Of a DNA stretch of 64,000 nucleotides, positions 56,882-64,000 are shown piece by piece. Under the pieces are notes generated by a model, which saw nothing but the letters and a program-made list of their open reading frames with translations, was not told where the DNA came from and did no database searches. The DNA is taken from the NCBI RefSeq assembly GCF_001713475.1, contig NZ_CP016499.1:434001-498000 (forward strand), in the 5' to 3' direction. Origin of the DNA: Agrobacterium sp. RAC06 (lineage in GTDB: Bacteria > Pseudomonadota > Alphaproteobacteria > Rhizobiales > Rhizobiaceae). The position numbers and the translations under genes were made by a program. The first letter of the stretch is position 1. Every line of letters starts with the position of its first letter.

Positions 56882-58303
56882 GTGCAGCAGGCGGAAATCG
56901 GACTGATCGGTCTCGGAGTCATGGGCTCCAATCTGGCGCTCAACATTGCCGAGAAAGGCAACCGCATCGCGGTCTTCAACCGGACGCCTTCGCGCACGGA
57001 TGAATTCCTCGGGGAAGCCGGCGATCTGGCCGGCCAGATCATCGGTTGCCATACGATCGAAGAGTTTGTTGCCGCTATCCGTCCGCCGCGTCCGATCATC
57101 ATCATGATCAAGGCGGGCGAGGCCGTCGACCAGCAGATGGCAGCCCTTCTGCCGCATCTTTCCAAGAACGACATCATGATCGATGCCGGCAACGCCAATT
57201 TCCGCGACACGGTTGCGCGCTTCGAAAAGCTTGCCGGTACCGACGTCACTTTCATCGGCATGGGTGTGTCCGGTGGTGAGGAAGGCGCCCGCCACGGACC
57301 CTCGATCATGGTCGGCGGCACCGAAGAGAGCTGGAAGCGCGTCGAGCCGGTGCTGACCTCGATCGCCGCCAAGTTCAACGACGAGCCCTGCGTTGCCTGG
57401 CTCGGGACCGATGGTGCGGGCCATTTCGTCAAGACGATCCACAACGGTATCGAATATGCCGACATGCAGATGATCGCCGAGATCTACGGTATCCTGCGCG
57501 ACGGCCTCAAGATGTCAGCCGCCGAAATCGGCGAGATCTTCGGTCAGTGGAACAAGGGCCGCCTCAACTCCTACCTGATCGAGATCACAGAGAAGGTTCT
57601 CAAGGCTACCGATCCGGAAACCGGCAAGCCGATGGTTGACGTGATTGTCGATGCCGCCGGCCAGAAGGGCACCGGCAAGTGGTCGGCCATCGAGGCGCAG
57701 AACCTCGCGGTCGCCGCATCCGGCATCGAGGCCGCGGTTGCCGGTCGCGTGCTTTCCTCGCTGCGCGAAGAGCGTATCGCTGCGGAAAAGCTCTTCGGCC
57801 TGCCGGGACTGACTGAGGCTCCCAAGGACAAGGCGGCCTTCATCGCCGATCTTGAGAATGCACTGCTTGCTGCCAAGATTGCGGCCTATGCGCAGGGCTT
57901 TGCCGTGATGTCCTCGGCCTCGGAGGAGTTCAACTGGTCGCTGCCCATGCCGACGATCGCCAAGATCTGGCGCGCCGGCTGCATCATCCGCTCGCAGTTC
58001 CTTGACGAGATCACCTCGGCATTCACCAAGGATCCTGATGTGGCGAACCTCGTCGTCACGCCGGCCTTTGCCGCCATGGTCAAGGAAACCGACGGGGCAC
58101 TTCGCCGTGTGGTTGCCCATGCCGTCCTGTCCGGCTTGCCGGTCCCGGCGCTGGCCTCGGCGCTCTCCTACTTCGACACCTATCGTCGCGGCCGTGGCAC
58201 GGCGAACCTGATCCAGGCGCAGCGCGATTTCTTCGGCGCGCATGGTTTCGATCGTCTCGACGGCAAGGACATCCATCACGGCCCCTGGGCCGGCCAGTTC
58301 TGA
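56882..58303 (+). CDS. gnd: 6-phosphogluconate dehydrogenase
   Basis: NADP-dependent decarboxylating dehydrogenase of 473 aa in the pentose phosphate pathway. Motifs: IGLIGLGVMGSNLALNIAEK, substrate loop GMGVSGGEEGARHGPSIMVG, catalytic Lys/His region GAGHFVKTIHNGIEY and the C-terminal YFDTYRRGRGTANLIQAQRD. The start is GTG 56882, with GGAGG seven bases upstream. Own terminator follows. Confidence 0.96.
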   Translation: MQQAEIGLIGLGVMGSNLALNIAEKGNRIAVFNRTPSRTDEFLGEAGDLAGQIIGCHTIEEFVAAIRPPRPIIIMIKAGEAVDQQMAALLPHLSKNDIMIDAGNANFRDTVARFEKLAGTDVTFIGMGVSGGEEGARHGPSIMVGGTEESWKRVEPVLTSIAAKFNDEPCVAWLGTDGAGHFVKTIHNGIEYADMQMIAEIYGILRDGLKMSAAEIGEIFGQWNKGRLNSYLIEITEKVLKATDPETGKPMVDVIVDAAGQKGTGKWSAIEAQNLAVAASGIEAAVAGRVLSSLREERIAAEKLFGLPGLTEAPKDKAAFIADLENALLAAKIAAYAQGFAVMSSASEEFNWSLPMPTIAKIWRAGCIIRSQFLDEITSAFTKDPDVANLVVTPAFAAMVKETDGALRRVVAHAVLSGLPVPALASALSYFDTYRRGRGTANLIQAQRDFFGAHGFDRLDGKDIHHGPWAGQF

Positions 58304-58328
58304 GCGATCCCGCAACGTATTGCAGTTC

Positions 58329-58363
58329 GAGGCCCGATATCCCGCGATGTCGGGCCTCTTTTT
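58329..58363 (+). terminator. rho-independent terminator of gnd
   Basis: Twelve-base stem GAGGCCCGATAT (58329-58340) / ATGTCGGGCCTC (58347-58358), one T-G wobble, six-base loop, followed by TTTTT. It ends 15 bases before the next start codon. Confidence 0.9.
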
Positions 58364-58378
58364 CATTGGGGGCAGATC

Positions 58379-59230
58379 ATGACAGACAGGCTTACGCTTC
58401 TCGGCACCAAAGGCGGCCCCGCGATCCGTCCCGGCGGGCCCAATCCGACATCGATCCTGCTTGACCTGTCCGGGCGCCGTATCGTCATCGATTGCGGGCT
58501 CGGTGTGGCGCGGGGTCTGGTCGAGACCGGCATGTCGCTCAAGGAACTCGACCTCGTCTTCATCACCCATCTGCATTCCGACCATGTGCTGGAGCTTGGG
58601 CCGCTTATCCACACCGCCTGGACGACGGGGCTAGATCATTCCGTCACGGTCTATGGTCCCAAGGGTACGCTGAACGTCTGGACGGGATTTCTCGCCTCGC
58701 TCGCCTATGACATTGAAACGCGGATCGCCGACGAGGGGCGTCCGGATCTGGCGAGTCTGGTCGAAATTGTCGAATATGGTCCGGGCGAGATCTTCCGGGA
58801 GGGGGATCTGGTCGTTGAGGCACTGCGGGTCGACCATCCTCCCGTGACGGACTGTTTTGCGCTGAAGGTCTCCGGTGCGGATAAGACGCTCGTCTTCTCC
58901 GCCGATACCGCGCCGTTCCCGCCGCTTGTCGACTTTGCCCGGGGGGCCGATATCCTCGTGCACGAGGCGATGCTGCCGGAGGGGCTGGACAGCATTGTCA
59001 GGCGGACCGGAAATGGTGCCCGTCTGCGCGAGCATCTCGTTGCCTCGCACAGTTTCGCTGCGGATGCGGCTCAGATTGCAACGAAGGCTGGCGTCGGCAT
59101 GCTCGTCCTCAACCATCTCATTCCGGCCGATGATCCCGCCTTTACCGAGGACGACTGGCGGGCGGCCGTCGCGCCGCATTGGACCGGACCGCTCATCATC
59201 GGTCGCGATGGCCTCGCAATTGCCTTGTGA
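58379..59230 (+). CDS. metallo-beta-lactamase fold hydrolase
   Basis: Protein of 283 aa with the MBL signature THLHSDHVLELG, Asp ligand in VFSADTAPFPP, and C-terminal His in LNHLIP. It resembles RNase Z/arylsulfatase-like MBL proteins; the N-terminal LTLLGTKGGPAIRPGGPNP is typical of that group. ATG 58379 follows GGGGGCAG. Cytoplasmic, substrate unknown. Confidence 0.87.
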   Translation: MTDRLTLLGTKGGPAIRPGGPNPTSILLDLSGRRIVIDCGLGVARGLVETGMSLKELDLVFITHLHSDHVLELGPLIHTAWTTGLDHSVTVYGPKGTLNVWTGFLASLAYDIETRIADEGRPDLASLVEIVEYGPGEIFREGDLVVEALRVDHPPVTDCFALKVSGADKTLVFSADTAPFPPLVDFARGADILVHEAMLPEGLDSIVRRTGNGARLREHLVASHSFAADAAQIATKAGVGMLVLNHLIPADDPAFTEDDWRAAVAPHWTGPLIIGRDGLAIAL

Positions 59231-59349
59231 ATGAAGGCGACGGCGCTCCGATTTTGGTAAAATCCTATGTTTTCGTTTACCTTGGAGTTAACGCCTGTCG
59301 CCTAGCGTGCCGGAGCGGTTAACGATTCCGCGCGTATTTCAGGCGATTC

Positions 59350-60528
59350 ATGATGGTATCCGTTAATCTATCTACACTGGCGCTCGGCGCATTCGCAGTT
59401 CTGGCGGTCTTTGCTGCGCTTTATGCGCGACATTGGCGCGAGGAGCCGAATCGAAACGAATTCTTGCTGTTTGCCGCAGCATCCGGGCTTGCTGCGCTCG
59501 GCGCATTGCTCTCGGCCTTCTCGAATGGCGGCTATGCGCTGATCACCGTCGTTCTCGCGCAGACGCTGGTGCTGTCGGGCGCTGCACTTGCCTGGCAGGG
59601 CATGCGGGCTTTCGATCACCGGGCTCTTGATCTGAAGCTCGCTGCCGTGGGGCCGCTCGCCTTTTGCCTGTTCGCGGCGTCGGCGCCCCTTTTGCAGGAC
59701 GACGTGACGGCCCGTTTTCTGGTCGCCGCCGTTGTCGGCGCGATCTATACCGGATTGGCTGCCTGGGAGCTGAAAGCGTCCGAAGTCGAAGAGCGACTTT
59801 CCAACCGTCCCTTCGCCTATCTCTGGTTTGCTGCCCTATCCGTGGTTCTGCTCATCGCGGCTCTTGTGGCCTACGTCTGGCCGTTTAACGCCTCCGATGT
59901 CGTCGGCTCCGGACCTCTCTGGCTGACCGTCGTCGCGTTTGCGGCCTTCCTGCACGCGGTAGTCGCGCCGCTGTCGATCTTTCTTCTGGTGCGCGACCGC
60001 CTGCTGGTGGAACATCGCTGGTCGGCAGCGACCGATAACCTGACCGGCCTTGCCAATCGCTTCACCTTTCTCGACATGCTGCAGACGCTCTCGACCAAGG
60101 TGCGCGGCGAGGGGGCCTTCCTCTATGTCGATGTCGACCATGTGAAGCGGATCAACGACCAATACGGGCATTCCGGCGGTGACGAGGTCCTGAAGACCTG
60201 CGCTGAACTCATCCTGCGGGAGTTGCCCGAGCATGCCCTGCTCGGCCGTCTGGCAGGCGCCGAGTTTGCCGCCTATGTGCCCTTCTGCAAGGTCGAGGAG
60301 GCCGAGAAGCTCGGCCACGTCATCCATGACAGTGTGGAGCAGCAGATGTTCTTCCTCGGTGGCGAACTCGTGCCGGTGACGGTCAGCGTTGGCGTGGCCC
60401 ATGGCGCAATGCAGGTCACGGCGGACGAGCTCTTGAAGCGGGCGGACGCGGCGCTGCATACGGCCAAGGTCAACGGCCGCAATTCCGTGGTGGTCTGGGA
60501 CGGCGGCCAGCGTCCGTCCTACGCCTGA
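59350..60528 (+). CDS. membrane GGDEF protein with degenerate active site
   Basis: Protein of 392 aa with six predicted helices in residues 5-215 and a C-terminal GGDEF domain from ~228 (ATDNLTGLANRFTFLDML, then DVDHVKRINDQYGHSGGDEV). The catalytic GGDEF motif reads AGAEF (302-306), lacking the metal-binding Asp/Glu at position three, so c-di-GMP synthesis is doubtful. No inhibitory RxxD is seen in front. ATG 59350 or 59353 as start. Confidence 0.85.
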   Translation: MMVSVNLSTLALGAFAVLAVFAALYARHWREEPNRNEFLLFAAASGLAALGALLSAFSNGGYALITVVLAQTLVLSGAALAWQGMRAFDHRALDLKLAAVGPLAFCLFAASAPLLQDDVTARFLVAAVVGAIYTGLAAWELKASEVEERLSNRPFAYLWFAALSVVLLIAALVAYVWPFNASDVVGSGPLWLTVVAFAAFLHAVVAPLSIFLLVRDRLLVEHRWSAATDNLTGLANRFTFLDMLQTLSTKVRGEGAFLYVDVDHVKRINDQYGHSGGDEVLKTCAELILRELPEHALLGRLAGAEFAAYVPFCKVEEAEKLGHVIHDSVEQQMFFLGGELVPVTVSVGVAHGAMQVTADELLKRADAALHTAKVNGRNSVVVWDGGQRPSYA

Positions 60529-60567
60529 CCGAACTCAACGCGCAAAACGGGTTGTCCTTGGTCTGCG

Positions 60568-61605
60568 TTAGGACTGCTCCCAGCGCGGCTCGCTGATGCT
60601 CTGCAGCAGCCCAGGGTCGACGCCGTCGATCCGGGCGATGACCGCCTTGGCGAGCTCTCGGCCTGATTGCCGCACATCCTCGTAGACGGCGATAATCTCG
60701 GGACGTATCCAGTTGAGGATTGGTGTGCCCTGTTTGGCCACCAGGTCAATCTCTACGCCGACCCGCTTGCCTGCCGCTTCGATGCCGGCATTGGCGGCAA
60801 TCGCGCTGCTGCCGGAAGAGGAGATCAAGCCGTCCGGCGCATCCGATCCTCGCATCAGATCCTCGACCGCCGCGCGGATCTGTCCGAGCGAGGCGTCGAT
60901 GTTGATGTGTAGCGGCACTTCCTCCGCACCGAAGGCCTTCAGCCCGCGCATGAAGCCGTCGAAGGTGTGCTTGTAATAGGTCAGCTTGCTCGGGGGCGGC
61001 AGAAGTGCGATGCGCTTGCGGCCGCGCTTCACCAGCCGTTCGACCGCCTGGTAAGCGAATGTCTCGTTGTCGAAGTCGTGATAGGGATGCTCGATGCCCA
61101 TGTCTGTGCGACCATGGGTGACGAAGGGCATGTTCTGCTCGGTGAGCAGTCGCACCCGGGCGTCATCCGGCTCGGTGCGTGAAATGATCACACCATCGGC
61201 AGACCCGGTCTCAAGGATGTAACGCACCGGCAGCATCGGATCCTTGGTATGCGCATGAGGCGTCACGACGATATGGTAGGGCGTGCCGGCCAGCACCTCC
61301 GATATGCCGACGACCATCTGGTTGGAAAAGCCGAGGATTTCCTCGTCGATCCCAAGCACCAGCGCGATCACGTTGGTCTTGCCGGTCCTGAGGCGGACAC
61401 CCGCGCGGTTCGGCTGATAGCCGAGCTGACGTGCGACCATGCGCACGCGTTCCTTGGTCTCCGCGCCGATGTCGGGCGCATCTTTCAGGGCGCGCGACAC
61501 CGTTGTGATGCCGAGCCCGGTCATGAAGGCGATGGTCTTGAGCGTCGGCCGCTCTTTCGTCGCCACTGGGCGGTCCATCAGGCCGCTCCCCTGCTGATCT
61601 GTCAT
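60568..61605 (-). CDS. LacI-family transcriptional regulator
   Basis: Repressor-type regulator of 345 aa. HTH at ~22-45 ([20 protein letters not shown]) with the hinge helix [14 protein letters not shown] segment ([15 protein letters not shown]), followed by a sugar-binding periplasmic-type fold. The ATG at 61605 is chosen; the frame extends 98 codons upstream without family similarity. It is divergent from a sugar ABC transporter and probably regulates it. Confidence 0.9.
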   Translation of the reverse strand: MTDQQGSGLMDRPVATKERPTLKTIAFMTGLGITTVSRALKDAPDIGAETKERVRMVARQLGYQPNRAGVRLRTGKTNVIALVLGIDEEILGFSNQMVVGISEVLAGTPYHIVVTPHAHTKDPMLPVRYILETGSADGVIISRTEPDDARVRLLTEQNMPFVTHGRTDMGIEHPYHDFDNETFAYQAVERLVKRGRKRIALLPPPSKLTYYKHTFDGFMRGLKAFGAEEVPLHINIDASLGQIRAAVEDLMRGSDAPDGLISSSGSSAIAANAGIEAAGKRVGVEIDLVAKQGTPILNWIRPEIIAVYEDVRQSGRELAKAVIARIDGVDPGLLQSISEPRWEQS

Positions 61606-61704
61606 GTCGTCCCCGTCACTCGCACAAGTCACGCTTATAGTTGGCTTTTTCCTGCCTGCAAACCTGGAGACCGGCACCTCCTCCCGGTGCGGTGAAGGAA
61701 AAAT

Positions 61705-61716
61705 CTGAAACGATAC
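61705..61716 (+). promoter_or_regulatory. possible LacI-family operator, copy 1
   Basis: CTGAAACGATAC, sharing 11 of 12 bases with the copy at 61869. The A/T-flanked AACG core resembles LacI-family sites, but it is not a clear palindrome. Confidence 0.35.
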
Positions 61717-61868
61717 AGTCGATTTGTCGAGCCCTTTTCTATGCTGCGCTGCGAATGGGTGCAACCAAGACGGGAGATGGCGCGTTATTCTGTGGTTTTC
61801 GTCGGGTATGGGCGCTCTTGGACGCCCATGCAGCAAATTATTCTTTATTAGTCGGCAAGACATTGGAG

Positions 61869-61880
61869 CTGTAACGATAC
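61869..61880 (+). promoter_or_regulatory. possible LacI-family operator, copy 2
   Basis: CTGTAACGATAC, direct repeat of the site at 61705 with a start-to-start distance of 164 bases, which would allow looping by a tetrameric or two-dimer regulator. Confidence 0.35.
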
Positions 61881-62054
61881 TTCTCATGCTGCTGCGCAAT
61901 ATCCATCTCCCCCAAAGCGTTTTGAGCGACGCGCCTGAAGCACACGCCTGCGCTGAAATTTGGCTGTAATAGAAAATTTACAATCCGACAGGTTGCGCTC
62001 CAAAATTCTTTGACATAAGTTTTTCCGGCAACGTTTCAGTGAGGGAGGAGACTC

Positions 62055-63290
62055 ATGAATTTTCGTAGCTTTGCGGCAGCTTTGGCCGCTACTGTTGTCA
62101 TGCCGTTTGCGGCAGCGCAGGCCACCGATCTCGAAGTAACCCATTGGTGGACGTCGGGCGGTGAAGCCGCTGCTGTCGCCGAGCTTGCCAAGGCATTCGA
62201 CGCCACCGGCAACAAATGGGTCGACGGTGCTATCGCCGGTTCCGGCGGTACCGCCCGCCCGATCATGATCAGCCGCATCACCGGTGGTGATCCGATGGCT
62301 GCAACCCAGTTCAACCACGGTCGCCAGGCCGAGGAACTGGCTGAAGCCGGTCTGATGAAGGACCTCACGGCCGTCGCCGAAAAGGAAGGCTGGAAGGACA
62401 TCATCAAGCCGGCAAGCCTGCTTGAAAGCTGCACGATCGACGGCAAGGTTTACTGCGCCCCGGTCAACATCCACTCCTGGCAGTGGCTGTGGCTTTCGAA
62501 CGGAGCATTCGAAAGTGCGGGCGTCGCCGTGCCGAAGAACTGGGACGAATTCGTCGCGGCAGCCCCCGCACTTGAAGCGAAGGGCATTATTCCGCTCGCC
62601 GTTGGTGGTCAGCCGTGGCAGTCGGCTGGTGCCTTCGACGTTTTGATGGTCGCCATCGCTGGTAAGGAAACCTTCGAAAAGGTGTTCAAGGACAAGGATG
62701 CAGACGTTGCAGCCGGTCCTGAGATCGCCAAGGTGTTCGCCGCTGCCGACGATGCGCGCAAAATGTCCAAGGGCTCCAACGTTCAGGATTGGAACCAGGC
62801 TACCAATCTGGTCATCACCGGCAAGGCCGGCGGCCAGATCATGGGTGACTGGGCACAGGGCGAATTCGCTCTGGCCGGTCAGGTTGCCGGGAAGGACTAT
62901 ACCTGCCTTCCGGGCCTCGGCGTGAACGAGATCATCTCGACCGGCGGTGACGCATTCTACTTCCCCGTCCTCGATGACGAAGAAAAGTCTGCTGCCCAGG
63001 ACGTTCTGGCTGCCACCCTGGTTGCACCCGCAACACAGGTTGCGTTCAACCTGAAGAAGGGCTCGCTGCCGGTTCGCGGTGACGTCGATCTCGCTGCTGC
63101 CAACGACTGCATGAAGAAGGGCCTCGACATTCTCGCCAAGGGCAATGTCATCCAGGGCACCGACCAGCTGCTTTCTGCCGACAGTCAGAAGCAGAAGGAA
63201 GACCTCTTCTCGGAGTTCTTCGCCAATCCGTCCATGACCGTCGAAGATGCGCAGAAGCGCTTCGCCGACATCATCGCTTCCGCTGATTAA
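62055..63290 (+). CDS. sugar ABC transporter substrate-binding protein
   Basis: Periplasmic binding protein of 411 aa (CUT1/extracellular family 1). Signal peptide MNFRSFAAALAATVVMPFAA, cut after AQA (about residue 23). LEVTHWWTSGGEAAAVAELA and SRITGGDPMAATQFNHG resemble glucose/mannose-type binding proteins of this class, with paired cysteines (SCTIDGKVYC; YTCLPG). ATG 62055 follows GGGAGGAGAC. First gene of a transporter operon cut off by the window. Confidence 0.9.
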   Translation: MNFRSFAAALAATVVMPFAAAQATDLEVTHWWTSGGEAAAVAELAKAFDATGNKWVDGAIAGSGGTARPIMISRITGGDPMAATQFNHGRQAEELAEAGLMKDLTAVAEKEGWKDIIKPASLLESCTIDGKVYCAPVNIHSWQWLWLSNGAFESAGVAVPKNWDEFVAAAPALEAKGIIPLAVGGQPWQSAGAFDVLMVAIAGKETFEKVFKDKDADVAAGPEIAKVFAAADDARKMSKGSNVQDWNQATNLVITGKAGGQIMGDWAQGEFALAGQVAGKDYTCLPGLGVNEIISTGGDAFYFPVLDDEEKSAAQDVLAATLVAPATQVAFNLKKGSLPVRGDVDLAAANDCMKKGLDILAKGNVIQGTDQLLSADSQKQKEDLFSEFFANPSMTVEDAQKRFADIIASAD

Positions 63291-63302
63291 TCGCGGGTGA
63301 CC

Positions 63303-63332
63303 TGTCCAGCCAGGGGCGACCCTGGCTGGACA
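63303..63332 (+). promoter_or_regulatory. perfect intra-operon hairpin
   Basis: Thirteen-base perfect stem TGTCCAGCCAGGG (63303-63315) / CCCTGGCTGGACA (63320-63332) with a GCGA tetraloop, 13 bases after the binding-protein stop. GNRA-type loop and no T-run: most likely an mRNA stabiliser or partial attenuator that lets the binding protein be made in excess over the permease. Confidence 0.7.
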
Positions 63333-63455
63333 TAGGCCATTTTCGACCCGGGGTAGGGCGTCGAGCCCATGTGCCGGCTGCGTGCGGGAAGCGTGTGCGT
63401 TTCAGCGTGACGGCCTTGGTACGACACCCGTGTCCAGGACGAGGAGGACTGACCC

Positions 63456-64000
63456 ATGGCGAGCCCGTCGCATGCTGGTCGACCCAACAAGCTGTTTCGC
63501 AATCTGAACGCCAAGATCGCGTCCATTCCAATGGTGCTGACCGCCATGGTCATCTTCCTTGGAGGGACAATCTGGACGGTCGTCTATTCCTTCACCAATT
63601 CGCGGCTTTTGCCGCGCGCCAACTTCATAGGCTTCGAGCAGTATGAACGTCTGTGGGATGCGCCGCGATGGATCATTTCGATCCAGAACCTGGCGATCTA
63701 CGGGATACTCTCGCTGATCTTCTCGATCGTTATCGGGTTCCTACTGGCAGCGCTGATGGATCAGAAGATCCGTTTCGAAAACGCGTTCCGCACGATCTTT
63801 CTCTATCCCTTCGCGCTGTCCTTCATCGTCACCGGTCTCGTCTGGCAATGGATCCTCAACCCGGATTTCGGGGTGCAGTCGATCGTGCGGTCGTTGGGCT
63901 GGGAGACCTTCACCTTCAACCCGCTCTACAATTCGGAGATCGTCATCTACGGCATCCTGATCGCCGGTCTGTGGCAGGGCACGGGTCTCGTCATGTGTCT
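63456..64000 (+). CDS. sugar ABC transporter permease (partial)
   Basis: Inner-membrane permease of MalF/CUT1 type, read directly from 63456 (MASPSHAGRPNKLFRNLN) to the window edge, about 181 codons of a usual ~290-310. Hydrophobic helices appear at ~25-47 (MVLTAMVIFLGGTIWTVVYS), ~75-100 and ~112-135 (FLYPFALSFIVTGLVWQWIL). ATG 63456 has GAGGAGG at 63441-63447. It should form the channel for the sugar bound by the upstream protein; the EAA loop lies beyond the edge. Confidence 0.9.
   Translation, partial: MASPSHAGRPNKLFRNLNAKIASIPMVLTAMVIFLGGTIWTVVYSFTNSRLLPRANFIGFEQYERLWDAPRWIISIQNLAIYGILSLIFSIVIGFLLAALMDQKIRFENAFRTIFLYPFALSFIVTGLVWQWILNPDFGVQSIVRSLGWETFTFNPLYNSEIVIYGILIAGLWQGTGLVMC

Larger units (their letters stand above)
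61606..62054. other. 449-base divergent intergenic region
   Basis: Regulatory space between the LacI-type regulator and the sugar transporter. It is AT-richer than its surroundings, holds two copies of CTGnAACGATAC (61705-61716, 61869-61880) and a TTGACA hexamer at 62010-62015 for which I see no convincing -10 partner. The ribosome-binding site GGGAGGAG lies at its right end. I find no credible gene or RNA in it. Confidence 0.6.

Noticed and set aside
62010..62033. TTGACA as a -35 element for the sugar transporter
   Set aside because: No acceptable -10 hexamer at 16-18 bases; noted in the intergenic entry but not called as a promoter.

Overview
The window is a compact, high-GC chromosomal segment of an alphaproteobacterium, almost certainly a member of the Rhizobiaceae (Rhizobium/Agrobacterium type). 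The main evidence is the acpXL-fabZXL-fabF2XL-fabF1XL-adhXL-lpxXL cluster for very-long-chain fatty acid addition to lipid A, an fnrN-hemN divergon, fixNOQP-fixGHIS, aerobic-type cob genes, a split purS/purQ/purL FGAM synthase and small alphaproteobacterial families (DUF1127, DUF1476, DUF2259, DUF455). I see no insertion sequence, prophage, CRISPR array, tRNA or rRNA. Genes are densely packed, many with 4-base ATGA overlaps.

Layout. 1-6.1 kb: purine genes on the minus strand (purC, purS, a small coiled-coil gene, purQ, then purL cut by the window edge), interrupted by a MocR regulator/DUF1127 divergon and a lipoprotein gene. 6.4-13.1 kb: DUF1476 ATPase-inhibitor protein, a PAS-GGDEF-EAL protein, two alpha/beta hydrolases (one tannase-like, secreted), two membrane proteins. 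13.2-17.4 kb: purB, then rpe with two coupled genes of unknown function, and an SDR. 17.4-19.2 kb: orphan amino-acid-type binding protein and a flavin reductase. 19.2-24.1 kb: five-gene plus-strand operon for maturation of a molybdenum hydroxylase (MoxR ATPase, VWA protein, XdhC in two pieces, MoCo cytidylyltransferase-like fusion) without the enzyme itself. 24.1-32.8 kb: TfoX-like, Nudix, DEAD-box helicase, M23 peptidase, DUF455 ferritin-like, 1-Cys Bcp peroxiredoxin, and a very large AsmA/DUF3971 envelope protein.

32.9-38.9 kb: cobalamin genes, cobK-cbiD on minus and cobA-cobB-cobC-cobD on plus, divergent. 39-41.2 kb: fnrN and hemN, divergent around an anaerobox. 41.3-46.9 kb: lipid A very-long-chain fatty acid cluster. 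47.1-48.4 kb: PAS protein and a hemerythrin-like protein. 48.7-56.8 kb: fixNOQP and fixGHIS, each preceded by an anaerobox, giving the cbb3 high-affinity oxidase and its copper/redox assembly factors under probable FnrN control. 56.9-60.5 kb: gnd, a metallo-beta-lactamase-fold protein, and a membrane GGDEF protein with a degenerate active site. 60.6-64 kb: LacI-type regulator divergent from a CUT1-type sugar ABC transporter (binding protein plus a permease cut by the edge).

The strongest biological theme is microaerobic life: an oxygen-sensing regulator with its probable sites in front of hemN, fixN and fixG, and a hemerythrin gene sharing the fixN site. The observations I consider most worth checking are the ketosynthase pair in which one partner has lost the active-site cysteine, the orphan molybdoenzyme maturation operon, the MocR/DUF1127 operator overlapping start codons, and a palindromic repeat inserted in the lipid A operon. 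All functional names come from reading motifs and gene order; no database search was possible.
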